From the NCBI RefSeq assembly GCF_025452195.1, contig NZ_CP104973.1, positions 1,612,001 through 1,676,000 on the forward strand: a stretch of DNA of 64,000 nucleotides, given 5' to 3'. The stretch is from Phyllobacterium zundukense. GTDB taxonomy: Bacteria > Pseudomonadota > Alphaproteobacteria > Rhizobiales > Rhizobiaceae. Under the pieces are notes generated by a model. The model was given only the letters and a program-made list of their open reading frames with translations. It was not told the DNA's origin and made no database searches. Positions 26,350 through 33,831 of this stretch are shown here, piece by piece. Every line of letters starts with the position of its first letter. Within the stretch, counting starts at the first letter, position 1. The position numbers were made by a program, and so were the translations under genes.

Positions 26350-26958
26350 GTGGCAGCCGGGTTGCGATACGGGCCGATCGGTCGAAGCGCTGTTCATCTC
26401 TGCGTGGATATGCAGCGCATTTTTTCGGGTGATAGCCCTTGGGCGATGGTCTGGTTCCAACGGGTATTGCCAAATATCGAGTTGATAGCCGGGCACCATC
26501 CTTCAGAAAGCATCTTCACCCGGTTCATTCCTGCCGACAGGCCCGGAGAGGGTCCTGGTCTCTGGTCGAAATATTATACCCGCTGGGCCGATATGACCTT
26601 GAGCCGACTGGATGAGCACAGTGTTGAGCTCGTGGAAGAGCTGGCCCGTTTCATCCCACCCGCCCGCATCTTCGACAAACGCGTCTACTCTCCCTGGCAC
26701 AAAAGTTCACTCTATGCCGAGCTATACGAACGTCGAATGGACACTCTTGTCATCACTGGCGGGGAGACCGATGTTTGCGTGCTTTCCACTGTTCTCGGGG
26801 CAGTCGATTTCGGATTCAGGGTGATCGTAGTGACGGACGCGATCTGCAGTTCGTCCGATGAAGCGCACGATGCGATGCTGACGCATTATCATCAGCGATA
26901 TTCTCAGCAGGTCGAAACGGCCACGACCGATATGGTTCTTGGCAGCTGGACAATCTGA
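26350..26958 (+). CDS. Isochorismatase-like cysteine hydrolase
   Basis: 202 residues from GTG 26350, chosen because GGAGG lies 5 bases upstream; a TTG four codons earlier is also in frame. The catalytic triad is D20 (LCVDMQ), K110 (IFDKRVYSPW) and C143 (GETDVCVLST). Such enzymes hydrolyse amide, ureide or vinyl-ether bonds of small metabolites (nicotinamide, N-carbamoyl compounds, isochorismate); this subgroup has no assigned substrate. It stands alone between the ferritin-like gene and a convergent cyclotransferase pair. Confidence 0.82.
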   Translation: MAAGLRYGPIGRSAVHLCVDMQRIFSGDSPWAMVWFQRVLPNIELIAGHHPSESIFTRFIPADRPGEGPGLWSKYYTRWADMTLSRLDEHSVELVEELARFIPPARIFDKRVYSPWHKSSLYAELYERRMDTLVITGGETDVCVLSTVLGAVDFGFRVIVVTDAICSSSDEAHDAMLTHYHQRYSQQVETATTDMVLGSWTI

Positions 26959-26972
26959 CTGTTGTTGCTTTT

Positions 26973-27383
26973 CTATCTCTGCCGTTCCCATGGCGGGACA
27001 AACCTTCCATCCAGATATTCATCCAGGTAACCCGAATGCACCGGGATGGCGAGATCTGATGATTTTAGGAATGCAAACGCCCAGCCTGCCTGGTTGCCAT
27101 TCTCGTCGCAGATTTTAATCGACTTGCGAAAATTACCAGGCAATCCAACGGATTCGAGTGCGTCGAGCAAAGGTAACCGGCTTTCGGCGATGTCATAAAG
27201 TTCGCCTTTGACGCGAAGACCGGTCCCCGGCAAATCCAGCATCATCGGAGCGAACCAGGATCCGGCAATGAGCATGGGAAACCGCTCGACTGTACGGTAG
27301 TTTCCAAGAAACACGGCATCGTTCAGACCATGGGCATGCAGCGGGAAACCTTTCTTTAAAGTACCGAAAGCGAATATTCTCAT
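26973..27383 (-). CDS. Gamma-glutamylcyclotransferase-like (AIG2/GGCT fold) protein
   Basis: 136 residues beginning MRIFAFGTLKKGFPLH, the glycine loop typical of the GGCT fold, followed by GELYDIAESRLPLLDALESVG, which supplies the conserved acidic residue. Family members release 5-oxoproline from gamma-glutamyl amines or peptides in the cytoplasm; the substrate here is unknown. The start overlaps the stop of the preceding gene as ATGA, so the two are co-translated under one EcfG-type promoter. Confidence 0.8.
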   Translation of the reverse strand: MRIFAFGTLKKGFPLHAHGLNDAVFLGNYRTVERFPMLIAGSWFAPMMLDLPGTGLRVKGELYDIAESRLPLLDALESVGLPGNFRKSIKICDENGNQAGWAFAFLKSSDLAIPVHSGYLDEYLDGRFVPPWERQR

Positions 27384-27733
27384 CGGAACTCTGCAACGAA
27401 CTTGCCGAATCCAGTCAGGCCGTGAGCCGAGCGGATTTTGAGAACCTGTACATGGACCGGCAGCTCGATGAGGAATTCACTATCCCGGGCGAGATGATGG
27501 ATGCTGTTGGGGTCACCTCCGGTAAAGTGCGCCATCGACCCCACGTCCTCCCAATAAGAAATCGTCATGAATTCGGTCTCGTCCTCCCGGTCCTCACGTA
27601 AGGTCTGCACCCCGAGCGCCTTTTCAATTAGCGGCTTGATGCCGGCTTCGTAGTTATAGGCCTCATATTCGTCCGCGTGTTCCGGCCGGGTTCGGCCACG
27701 CCAAATGCGGGCAATCGTCGGTCGTTTGGTCAT
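27380..27733 (-). CDS. Antibiotic-biosynthesis-monooxygenase-like (ABM/dimeric alpha-beta barrel) protein
   Basis: 117 residues from ATG 27733 (MTKRPTIARIWRGRTRPEHA), which lies 32 bases after a candidate EcfG promoter; a longer frame to 27796 would include the promoter itself. The pattern IARIWRG, EYEAYNYEAGIKPLIE, DETEFMTISYWEDVGSMAHF fits the ferredoxin-like ABM fold, often a small heme- or quinone-handling or unknown enzyme. It is the first gene of a two-gene unit with the GGCT-like protein. Confidence 0.7.
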   Translation of the reverse strand: MTKRPTIARIWRGRTRPEHADEYEAYNYEAGIKPLIEKALGVQTLREDREDETEFMTISYWEDVGSMAHFTGGDPNSIHHLARDSEFLIELPVHVQVLKIRSAHGLTGFGKFVAEFR

Positions 27734-27765
27734 CTCGTTTTCCCTTGGTTGTGCTGTTCGTCGAA

Positions 27766-27791
27766 AACGCCAGATCCAAGCAGATAGTTCC
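27766..27791 (-). promoter_or_regulatory. EcfG-type promoter of the ABM/GGCT pair
   Basis: On the minus strand GGAAC, 17 bases, CGTT, a full consensus match, ending 32 bases before ATG 27733. It lies back to back with the SDR promoter. Confidence 0.6.
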
Positions 27792-27803
27792 TCCACTACG
27801 TCA

Positions 27804-27828
27804 GGAACAATTCGGGATGCTGTGGGTT
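27804..27828 (+). promoter_or_regulatory. Candidate EcfG promoter of the SDR gene
   Basis: GGAAC, 16 bases, GGTT (one -10 base differs from CGTT), 28 bases before the SDR start, divergent from the site at 27766-27791. Confidence 0.45.
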
Positions 27829-27856
27829 AGGGTCAGAAGCGACGAAGGAGATTCAG

Positions 27857-28846
27857 ATGGCACAGGGAAATCTTTCACGCCATGAAACAGCCGGTAACAC
27901 GACTGCGAAACGGCACCGTGAAATTCAAGCTCAGATTGATAAGATCGACGAACGCAAGGGTAGTTCTGCTAAGGAAAAAGCGCCGCAAACGGGCGCCCGT
28001 GCTTACCCCGTTCCGCCATTTCCAAGACAGCATTTAAAGAAACCGGGCATCGAGGCTACCATAGAGCCAGCACCGATGTACGATGCACCCTACTATGAAG
28101 GTTCGAAGAAACTTGATGGCAAAGTCGCATTGATCACGGGCGGCGATTCCGGCATCGGACGCGCGGTTGCTGTTCTCTATGCGCGGGAAGGCGCCGATGT
28201 GGTCATCGTGCATCTCGATGAAGAGCGTGATGCGGACAAGACAAGGAAACTGGTCGAGAAGGACGGCGGACGTTGTCTCGTTATCGCGGGGGATGTTCGA
28301 AAGCGAGACTTTTGCCAGGATGCGGTTAAACAGACGATCAAAACCTTCGGCAAAATCGACGTCCTCGTCAACAATGCTGCATTCCAGCTGCACACCGACG
28401 ATTTCCAGGATTTGACTGAAGAGCACTTTGACGAAACAATCAAGACCAACCTCTATGGCTATTTCTTTCTTGCCCAAGCGGCGGCGCGCGAGATGAAACC
28501 AGGATCGGCGATCATCAACACGGGCTCCGTTACAGGGCTTATGGGCAGTAAGAATCTCATCGATTACTCCATGACCAAGGGCGGTATTCACGCCTTCACC
28601 CGGGCGCTTTCAGGAAACTTGCTTTCCCGTGGCATTCGCGTCAACGCCGTTGCGCCAGGTCCCGTCTGGACGCCGCTCAATCCAGCCGACAAGGAGGCCG
28701 GGGACGTTTCGAAATTTGGTTCGGATACGCCGATGAAGCGGCCCGCTCAGCCCGAAGAACTTGCACCCGCTTATGTCTTTCTGGCGTCGTCCCATTGCTC
28801 GAGCTACATCACCGGCGAGATACTGCCCGTGGTTGGCGGTTATTAG
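27857..28846 (+). CDS. Short-chain dehydrogenase/reductase, long N-terminal form (general stress type)
   Basis: 329 residues. About 85 residues of polar N-terminal extension (QAQIDKIDERKGSSAKEKAP, then TIEPAPMYDAPYYEGSKKL) precede the Rossmann domain with TGGDSGIG at 94-101, the NNAAF segment, and catalytic Y237 and K241 (YSMTKGG). This architecture is that of the YdaD/YghA stress-induced SDR group. It uses NAD(P) in the cytoplasm; the substrate is unknown. GAAGGAG precedes the ATG, and an EcfG-like site lies upstream. The flavoprotein gene follows after 9 bases. Confidence 0.88.
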   Translation: MAQGNLSRHETAGNTTAKRHREIQAQIDKIDERKGSSAKEKAPQTGARAYPVPPFPRQHLKKPGIEATIEPAPMYDAPYYEGSKKLDGKVALITGGDSGIGRAVAVLYAREGADVVIVHLDEERDADKTRKLVEKDGGRCLVIAGDVRKRDFCQDAVKQTIKTFGKIDVLVNNAAFQLHTDDFQDLTEEHFDETIKTNLYGYFFLAQAAAREMKPGSAIINTGSVTGLMGSKNLIDYSMTKGGIHAFTRALSGNLLSRGIRVNAVAPGPVWTPLNPADKEAGDVSKFGSDTPMKRPAQPEELAPAYVFLASSHCSSYITGEILPVVGGY

Positions 28847-28855
28847 GAGGGCGGT

Positions 28856-29461
28856 ATGAAACTCAAGGCGCTCGCCCTCAATGGCACGTTGAAGAGCGAA
28901 GGGGAATCCTCCACGCAAAAGATGATCGACTTGGTGCTGGAAGCGTTGCAGCAGCACGACGTCGAGGGAACCAGCGTCCGGCTTGCCGAGCTGAATATCA
29001 AGCCGGGTGTGACTTCGGATGAAGGTGGTGGAGATGCCTGGCCGGACATCCGCAAGCGGATACTGGGTTCGCACATTCTCGTCATGGGAACGCCGATCTG
29101 GCTCGGCCAACCGTCGAGTGTGTGCAAACGGGCTCTTGAACGTATGGACGCCTTTCTCGAAGAGACGGATGAGGCGGGCAGGATGGTGTCTTATGGCCGC
29201 GTTGCGGCGGTTGCTGTCGTTGGCAATGAAGACGGTGCGCACCACGTCTCCGCCGAGCTTTTTCAGGCGCTCAATGATGTCGGGTTCTCATTGGCGCCGA
29301 ATGCCGTTGCCTATTGGGTCGGTGAAGCCATGGGACGCACAGATTTCATCGATCTCAGGAAAGTGCCGGATGTTGTAACGAATGCGGTTGATATGCTCGC
29401 GCGCAACGCTGCGCATCTAGCCAGACAGCTGGCTGCAAACCAGTATCCCGGCGAGGGATAA
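28856..29461 (+). CDS. NADPH-dependent FMN reductase / flavodoxin-fold protein
   Basis: 201 residues, start fixed by TAGGAGGGCGGT just before ATG. The N-terminal strand ALALNGTLKSEGESSTQKM is the phosphate-binding loop of the NADPH-dependent FMN reductase fold, and VMGTPIWLGQPSSVCKRALERMD and AAVAVVGNEDGAHHVSAELF supply the isoalloxazine contacts. It probably reduces a quinone, azo or flavin substrate with NADPH. It is the second gene of the SDR unit and convergent with the zinc-ribbon gene, only 9 bases away. Confidence 0.82.
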   Translation: MKLKALALNGTLKSEGESSTQKMIDLVLEALQQHDVEGTSVRLAELNIKPGVTSDEGGGDAWPDIRKRILGSHILVMGTPIWLGQPSSVCKRALERMDAFLEETDEAGRMVSYGRVAAVAVVGNEDGAHHVSAELFQALNDVGFSLAPNAVAYWVGEAMGRTDFIDLRKVPDVVTNAVDMLARNAAHLARQLAANQYPGEG

Positions 29462-29470
29462 AAAATTTCT

Positions 29471-29758
29471 CTATATTATTTCGTCGGATTTCAGAGTTTT
29501 GGGCGAGTTCTGATTGGCCGGACCGTGAAGAATTTGCCCAGGCTCGTCAAGCCGGGTAATCACCCCTTTTTCCATACGGAAGACACCGTGTTGCCCACCT
29601 TGCCGAGCAAAATCGGTTTCGAGATCGCCCCACGAACCAAGGAAATTGCCGCAGGAGCTACAATGTATTGGCGAGTTCGAATCCACATCTGCAGGTATGT
29701 TTAGATAGATTGTACCACAGTTTGCGCATTCCAGCTTTTGGTCCAGCCTTTGACCCAT
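29471..29758 (-). CDS. Small zinc-ribbon protein, unknown function
   Basis: 95 residues with two knuckles, CANCGTIY and CSSCGNF, spaced by about 20 residues, a Cys4 zinc ribbon; the rest is polar with no hydrophobic segment. Such short proteins occur widely in rhizobia. Zinc binding is inferred from the four cysteines. I cannot assign a role. Its start region, 29759-29868, shows no EcfG site. Confidence 0.6.
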   Translation of the reverse strand: MGQRLDQKLECANCGTIYLNIPADVDSNSPIHCSSCGNFLGSWGDLETDFARQGGQHGVFRMEKGVITRLDEPGQILHGPANQNSPKTLKSDEII

Positions 29759-29868
29759 ACCAGTACCCTTCTATGCTATTCAGCAGAAGAGTACGCCGTT
29801 TGCACGTAAGCGCAATTGTATGTCTACAAGCGGACATAGCCACAATGGAGTTCCTCGCAACGCCACCA

Positions 29869-30153
29869 TCAGGCGCGGCCAAATTCCTTCCTCAGTTCAT
29901 CTTTAGCGCGTTCTAATATTCTCTTTTGTTTGTCTGGCAGGTTGTGGCCTGCGCGGTTGATAAAGAAAGTCAGCATAGACATCGCAGACCGGTAGGGACT
30001 GGATTTGCGCCGATCGGAATGTTCTGCGGATCGCTTCAGCGAGACGGCAATCTTGTGAGGATCGTGCTGTTCGAAGACACGGGCCTCGAGGTCCAGCGCG
30101 TCACTATGATCGGTGACATCCTGGGACCATTTCTCTTTTGGCTTCCCGGCCAT
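29869..30153 (-). CDS. DUF3175 domain protein
   Basis: 94 residues. The whole protein fits DUF3175: KWSQDVTDHSDALDLEARVF, IAVSLKRSAEHSDRRKSSPY, RSAMSMLTFFINRAGHNL and a C-terminal basic helix. Members are small, basic and found mostly in alphaproteobacteria, often near stress genes; no function is known. It follows the DUF427 gene by 21 bases and is probably co-transcribed. Confidence 0.75.
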   Translation of the reverse strand: MAGKPKEKWSQDVTDHSDALDLEARVFEQHDPHKIAVSLKRSAEHSDRRKSSPYRSAMSMLTFFINRAGHNLPDKQKRILERAKDELRKEFGRA

Positions 30154-30174
30154 TTTTAAACCTCCAAGGGCTGT

Positions 30175-30510
30175 TCACTCGAATGTTACTTTCTGCGGAT
30201 CGAATGCCCCATGACCTCGGATTGCACCGACGTCCGGTTTCGGGTCTTCATAGGCCCACATGGCATCTTTGGCAGACTCGCCCTGACCTGTGACCCGCCA
30301 GTAGGACGCGGTTCCCTTCCACGGGCATTTCGTGCTGGTCTCGGTCTTTTCCAGATGAGCGAAATAGATATCGTCGAAAGGAATATAGAGAACGGGATTG
30401 TGCCCGGGCTCCAATAGTTCCAATGCCCGTTCCGTCGAAGCTATAACGACATCGTGGAATCGTACCGTCACGGGGTGGGAATATGGTGTGATCGTGATGC
30501 CGCTATCCAT
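30175..30510 (-). CDS. DUF427 domain protein
   Basis: 111 residues with the DUF427 order: VRFHDVVIASTERALELLE, then YIPFDDIYFAHLEKTE, a cysteine in STKCPWKGTASYW and WAYEDPKP near the end. The domain is a small beta-barrel found alone or in pairs, cytoplasmic and of unknown function. It leads a two-gene unit with DUF3175. A GGAAC is present upstream on the minus strand, but the -10 is poor. Confidence 0.8.
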   Translation of the reverse strand: MDSGITITPYSHPVTVRFHDVVIASTERALELLEPGHNPVLYIPFDDIYFAHLEKTETSTKCPWKGTASYWRVTGQGESAKDAMWAYEDPKPDVGAIRGHGAFDPQKVTFE

Positions 30511-30628
30511 GGTCGGTTCCTTTTCGCAATTGAATGACCGGAACTTCGTCGAGTCTCAAGCCGCAAGGAAGCAAAATGTTCCCGGCGAATGAAAAAGTGA
30601 ACGAACCGTGCCGGGTCTATTCGTCACG

Positions 30629-30653
30629 GGAACCCCGGCACTTTTGATGCGTT
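30629..30653 (+). promoter_or_regulatory. EcfG-type promoter of the hypothetical/UdgX pair
   Basis: GGAAC, 16 bases, CGTT: full consensus, 25 bases before the start at 30678. GTGCCGGG/CCCGGCAC could form a hairpin over the -35 element. Confidence 0.6.
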
Positions 30654-30677
30654 AGAAAAGCACAGGAGAAATACCCC

Positions 30678-30992
30678 ATGACGGAGACCAGATTGCTTAC
30701 GGACCATCAGGAGATACGGGACTGGGCGGCGGCGCGATCTGGCATACCGGCGATCCGCGATCCCGAAGAGCTCATCGGTAGCGACGAGCCTGTGCTCTCC
30801 ATCCGCTTCGGTCAGCATGCCTATGAGGATGATGATCGCCAGGGCGCCGATCGTCCCGACGATTTTGGCGGGCCGCGTCTGGTCGAATGGGATGAATGGT
30901 TCGCCCTGTTCGACCAGGAGGGCCTCGGTCTCGTGGTTGCGGAGGATGTGCCAGGCCAACGCGACGAGTTTCACGAAATCATTCGCAGATAG
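30678..30992 (+). CDS. Conserved hypothetical protein, 104 residues
   Basis: Acidic soluble protein (MTETRLLTDHQEIRDWAAARS, then DDDRQGADRPDDFGGPRLVEW) preceded by an AGGAG site and by a perfect EcfG-type promoter. Related short proteins occur next to UdgX-like or stress genes in rhizobia. It ends 17 bases before the UdgX start, implying one transcript. I do not recognise a domain. Confidence 0.65.
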   Translation: MTETRLLTDHQEIRDWAAARSGIPAIRDPEELIGSDEPVLSIRFGQHAYEDDDRQGADRPDDFGGPRLVEWDEWFALFDQEGLGLVVAEDVPGQRDEFHEIIRR

Positions 30993-31009
30993 GTCCCGGA
31001 TGTATCATC

Positions 31010-31636
31010 ATGGACAAGCCTGATCTTTTGGAGAGCGAACATTCCGCCGTTAATTCCTTGAGTGAGCTCAAATCCGAGGCTGAGCACTGTAGACGATGCG
31101 ATCTTTATAAAAACGCCACCCAGACGGTGTTCGGCGAGGGTTCGAGAGACGCGGAGACCGTCCTAGTCGGCGAACAACCGGGTGACAAGGAGGACCTAGC
31201 CGGTCGCCCGTTTGTGGGTCCGGCCGGTATTGTACTCGATAGATCCCTGGCCGAAGCCGGTATCGAGCGCGATCGCTGTTATGTCACCAATACCGTCAAG
31301 CATTTCAAATTCGAGCCGCGCGGCAAGCGCCGGCTGCACTCGAAGCCAAATGCCGGCGAGATACGAATTTGCTCATGGTGGCTCAGAAGCGAGTTGGAGC
31401 TTATCAAGCCGAAAATAGTCGTGGCACTGGGAGCAACAGCCGCCAATTGTCTCGTCAGCAAGGCGGTTCGCATAACCAAGGACCGGCGAAGGATATTTCA
31501 TCCCGAGGGACTGCCGCCGGTTCTGGTCACCATACATCCCTCATACATTCTGAGAATACGCGACAGGGATCAAGCGGATATCGAAACGCGCGAATTCATC
31601 CGCGATCTGGCAGAAATAAGGAAGTTTCTCTCCTAG
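31010..31636 (+). CDS. UdgX-family uracil-DNA binding/glycosylase protein
   Basis: 208 residues from ATG 31010; the longer open frame overlaps the previous gene. Motif A is GEQPGDKEDLAGRPFVGPAG (54-73), the distinguishing loop is GKRRLHSKP with H110, and the second motif is IHPSYILR. Cysteines at 27 and 30 and later ones (C90 and ICSWW) fit the [4Fe-4S] cluster of this family. The KRR-x-H loop marks UdgX, which in Mycobacterium forms a covalent bond with DNA after excising uracil, using that histidine. It should act in DNA repair under stress, in line with the EcfG-type promoter. Confidence 0.85.
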   Translation: MDKPDLLESEHSAVNSLSELKSEAEHCRRCDLYKNATQTVFGEGSRDAETVLVGEQPGDKEDLAGRPFVGPAGIVLDRSLAEAGIERDRCYVTNTVKHFKFEPRGKRRLHSKPNAGEIRICSWWLRSELELIKPKIVVALGATAANCLVSKAVRITKDRRRIFHPEGLPPVLVTIHPSYILRIRDRDQADIETREFIRDLAEIRKFLS

Positions 31637-31639
31637 CCG

Positions 31640-31792
31640 TTACGACTCTTCGTGATAGATGCGATCGGTGGCGCGATCGCGAGCTTCCCGTTCATAACGG
31701 TTCAAACGGCGCTGTCTCATTCCGAGAGCCAGTAATAGGCCCAATATGAAGGGGCCGCCAATCAGTACCAAAAGCCATGAATACTCAGCCAT
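31640..31792 (-). CDS. Small single-helix membrane protein, 50 residues
   Basis: A minus-strand frame encodes MAEYSWLLVLIGGPFILGLL followed by a few more apolar residues, then an Arg-rich tail (MRQRRLNRYEREARDRATDR) ending HEES. One membrane helix with a basic cytoplasmic tail is clear. It is convergent with udgX. Such tiny proteins are common and unassigned in rhizobia. Confidence 0.6.
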   Translation of the reverse strand: MAEYSWLLVLIGGPFILGLLLALGMRQRRLNRYEREARDRATDRIYHEES

Positions 31793-31844
31793 GATTGCAC
31801 TCCCGTTTCGGCTCTAACCGACGAGCGCACAATAGGTTCCCGAT

Positions 31845-33179
31845 TTACGGTGCGGAGGGTGTGACTCGCCATATGGTGTTGCCAACATCGTCCGCAACCA
31901 GAAGAGCGCCGGCCTTGTCGATGGCGACGCCTACGGGACGACCGAGAGCCTTATCGCCATCGACAAAGCCCGTCAGTATATCTTGCGGAGGTCCATTCGG
32001 CTTGCCGTTGCTAAACGGAACGAAGATGACCTTGTATCCGCTGCGGGGCTTGCGATTCCAGGAGCCATGCTGGCCGACAAACGCGCCGTTCTTGTATTCG
32101 GGTCCAAACAGTGAACCGGTATAGAAGGTCAAACCCAGTGAAGCGGTATGTGGTCCAAGTGCGTAGTCCGGCTTGATCGCCTTGGCGACAAGCTCCGGGT
32201 TTTGCGGGCTGACCCGCACATCGACATTCTGGCCATAATAGCTGTATGGCCAGCCATAAAATCCGCCATCCCTGACCGACGTCATATAGTCCGGAACAAG
32301 ATCGCTGCCGATCTCGTCGCGCTCATTGACCGCGACCCAGAGTGCGCCATTGTCAGGGTTCCAGGATAAACCGTTCGGGTTTCGCAGACCCCACGCAAAC
32401 AGCCTGGTTTTCTTCGTGTTCAGATCGATCTCGAGGACGGCAGCCCGGTTGGCTTCCGCATCGATACCGTTCTCGCCGACATTGCTGTTCGATCCGACCG
32501 TCGCATAGAGCTTCGTCCCGTCGGCGCTGGCAATCACATCTTTCGTCCAGTGATGATTGATCGGCCCACCCGGCAGGTTCGCGATCTTTTCGGGTGCCGC
32601 GGTAATCTTCGTCTCGCCATCGCTATAGGGATAAGCGACGATCGCATCAGTATTGGCGACGTAAAGCTTGCCACCAGAAATGGCCATTCCAAAGGGCGAA
32701 TTCAGGTTCTCAAGAAAGGTTTCCTTCATCTCGGCCACGCCGTCATTGTCGGCATCGCGCAGTAGCGTGATCCGGTTCGCGCTTGTCACCCCCGCACCAG
32801 CCCTGCCCATGATGAGGCCTTCGATCCAACTGCGGATGCTGAAGGACTGGTTCTGCCGCGGCGGCGCATTGGTTTCAGCTACAAGCACATCGCCATTGGG
32901 CAGGACATGCAGCCAGCGTGGATGATCAAGGTCTTTGGCGAAATCGTTGACTTTCATCCCTGCCGCAACTGTCGGTGTTTTGCCTTCCGGCCAAGAGGAA
33001 GCCTCGGCGATGTTGACCGTAGCGATAGGTTTGGGGTTCGGCGGAGGCAGAGTCGGGTCGGGGCCATATCCTTGTTCGACGGGTACGGTCGCGGACTCTT
33101 GCGAATAGAAATAGACGCCGGCCGCTGCGAGCAGTGCGAGCACCAGCAATGCCACGATAATGAGAAATGCAGTTTTCAT
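31845..33179 (-). CDS. PQQ-type sorbosone/glucose dehydrogenase-like protein, membrane anchored
   Basis: 444 residues. An N-terminal helix ([20 protein letters not shown]) anchors it in the inner membrane with the rest in the periplasm. The domain is a six-bladed beta-propeller of the soluble glucose/sorbosone dehydrogenase family: [40 protein letters not shown], the [13 protein letters not shown] blade, [15 protein letters not shown] with acidic calcium ligands, and [16 protein letters not shown]. It probably oxidises an aldose or related sugar with PQQ. Cofactor and substrate are inferred from the family. It stands alone. Confidence 0.85.
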   Translation of the reverse strand: MKTAFLIIVALLVLALLAAAGVYFYSQESATVPVEQGYGPDPTLPPPNPKPIATVNIAEASSWPEGKTPTVAAGMKVNDFAKDLDHPRWLHVLPNGDVLVAETNAPPRQNQSFSIRSWIEGLIMGRAGAGVTSANRITLLRDADNDGVAEMKETFLENLNSPFGMAISGGKLYVANTDAIVAYPYSDGETKITAAPEKIANLPGGPINHHWTKDVIASADGTKLYATVGSNSNVGENGIDAEANRAAVLEIDLNTKKTRLFAWGLRNPNGLSWNPDNGALWVAVNERDEIGSDLVPDYMTSVRDGGFYGWPYSYYGQNVDVRVSPQNPELVAKAIKPDYALGPHTASLGLTFYTGSLFGPEYKNGAFVGQHGSWNRKPRSGYKVIFVPFSNGKPNGPPQDILTGFVDGDKALGRPVGVAIDKAGALLVADDVGNTIWRVTPSAP

Positions 33180-33468
33180 GGCTGACCCTTGAATGGAGAC
33201 CTGGAGTTGTGCAACGCACGAAAATAGACAAAGTTGCCGTGAGCGATGCGGTAAACTTGAGAAACTCGTGCCCTGACCAACGAGACGCCCTCGGTTCCGG
33301 CCGCAATAAATTTCAAATCCTTATAGTTTTTTTATTTCTTCTCCCTGTGTCGCGTCTCGAACTTTTATGGTGCTTCGAGCCATATTCCGTTGCGATCAAC
33401 GAGCTTGGCAGTGTTGTCCACTGCCTCATCTGATTAGCCATTTATTTATTCAATAAGGAGTTCTATCG
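33180..33468. other. Promoter region between the dehydrogenase and the kdp operon
   Basis: About 290 bases without a gene, with a T-rich run (TAGTTTTTTTATTTCTTCTC, about 33320) and an AT-rich tract (ATTTATTTATTCAATAAGGA, about 33440) that ends in the ribosome site of the first small kdp ORF. It must hold the kdp promoter and any KdpE site, which I cannot locate with certainty. Confidence 0.4.
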
Positions 33469-33549
33469 ATGGACATTGCTGTTCTTGGGATAGGTATTTT
33501 GTTCCTTCTCCTCTCGCTGGCTTACACCAAAGCCTGCGACAGGCTCTGA
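33469..33549 (+). CDS. 26-residue membrane peptide preceding kdpF
   Basis: ATG 33469 follows AAGGAG at a good distance. The peptide MDIAVLGIGILFLLLSLAYT ends KACDRL: one membrane helix with a short basic tail, similar in size and design to KdpF, whose gene follows 16 bases later. It is therefore probably a second KdpF-like stabilising peptide of the potassium pump. Too short for a family assignment. Confidence 0.5.
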   Translation: MDIAVLGIGILFLLLSLAYTKACDRL

Positions 33550-33565
33550 CTTGAAGGAACGGAAA

Positions 33566-33655
33566 ATGACGATCGACTATATTCTCGGCGGCGCTGTGAC
33601 CCTGTTCCTTCTCGCCTATCTCACCTATGCCCTCGTTCGTCCGGAGCGCTTCTGA
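33566..33655 (+). CDS. kdpF: Potassium-transporting ATPase small subunit KdpF
   Basis: 29 residues, MTIDYILGGAVTLFLLAYLT then YALVRPERF. The single helix and the ending ALVRPERF match KdpF, where the wording YALLRPERF or LLRPEKF is common. KdpF stabilises the KdpABC complex in the inner membrane. Preceded by AAGGAACGG. Confidence 0.8.
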   Translation: MTIDYILGGAVTLFLLAYLTYALVRPERF

Positions 33656-33681
33656 GAGACCGCTGATTACTCCAGCTTGAC

Positions 33682-33767
33682 GGGCATCTGATGCGGTTCT
33701 CTTCGCTTCCGGTGCTCATGGACGAAAATGTCCTGCGCTCCGGTTCTCGAGAACCGCACCAGATCCC
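33682..33767 (+). repeat. Long imperfect inverted repeat between kdpF and kdpA
   Basis: The arm 33682-33701 (GGGCATCTGATGCGGTTCTC) pairs with 33749-33767 (GAGAACCGCACCAGATCCC) with one bulge and one G-U pair, about 19 bp, around a 47-base loop. A 16-bp perfect palindrome CGGTTCTCGAGAACCG (33741-33756) offers an alternative hairpin. It is a mosaic-palindrome or regulatory RNA structure lying inside the kdp transcript, before kdpA. Confidence 0.6.
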
Positions 33768-33831
33768 TCGACAAGCTGAATTCTCAAACGGTCTCCAGCG
33801 CATTACCGGCCAAGGCTCGGAAAGCTACACC

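Noticed and set aside
30511..30600. EcfG promoter for the DUF427 gene
   Set aside because: GGAAC is present, but only CTT follows at 17 bases; too weak to list.
33691..33831. Longer N-terminus of KdpA
   Set aside because: Those codons cover an inverted repeat; MTLNGWIQ at 33832 matches the family start.
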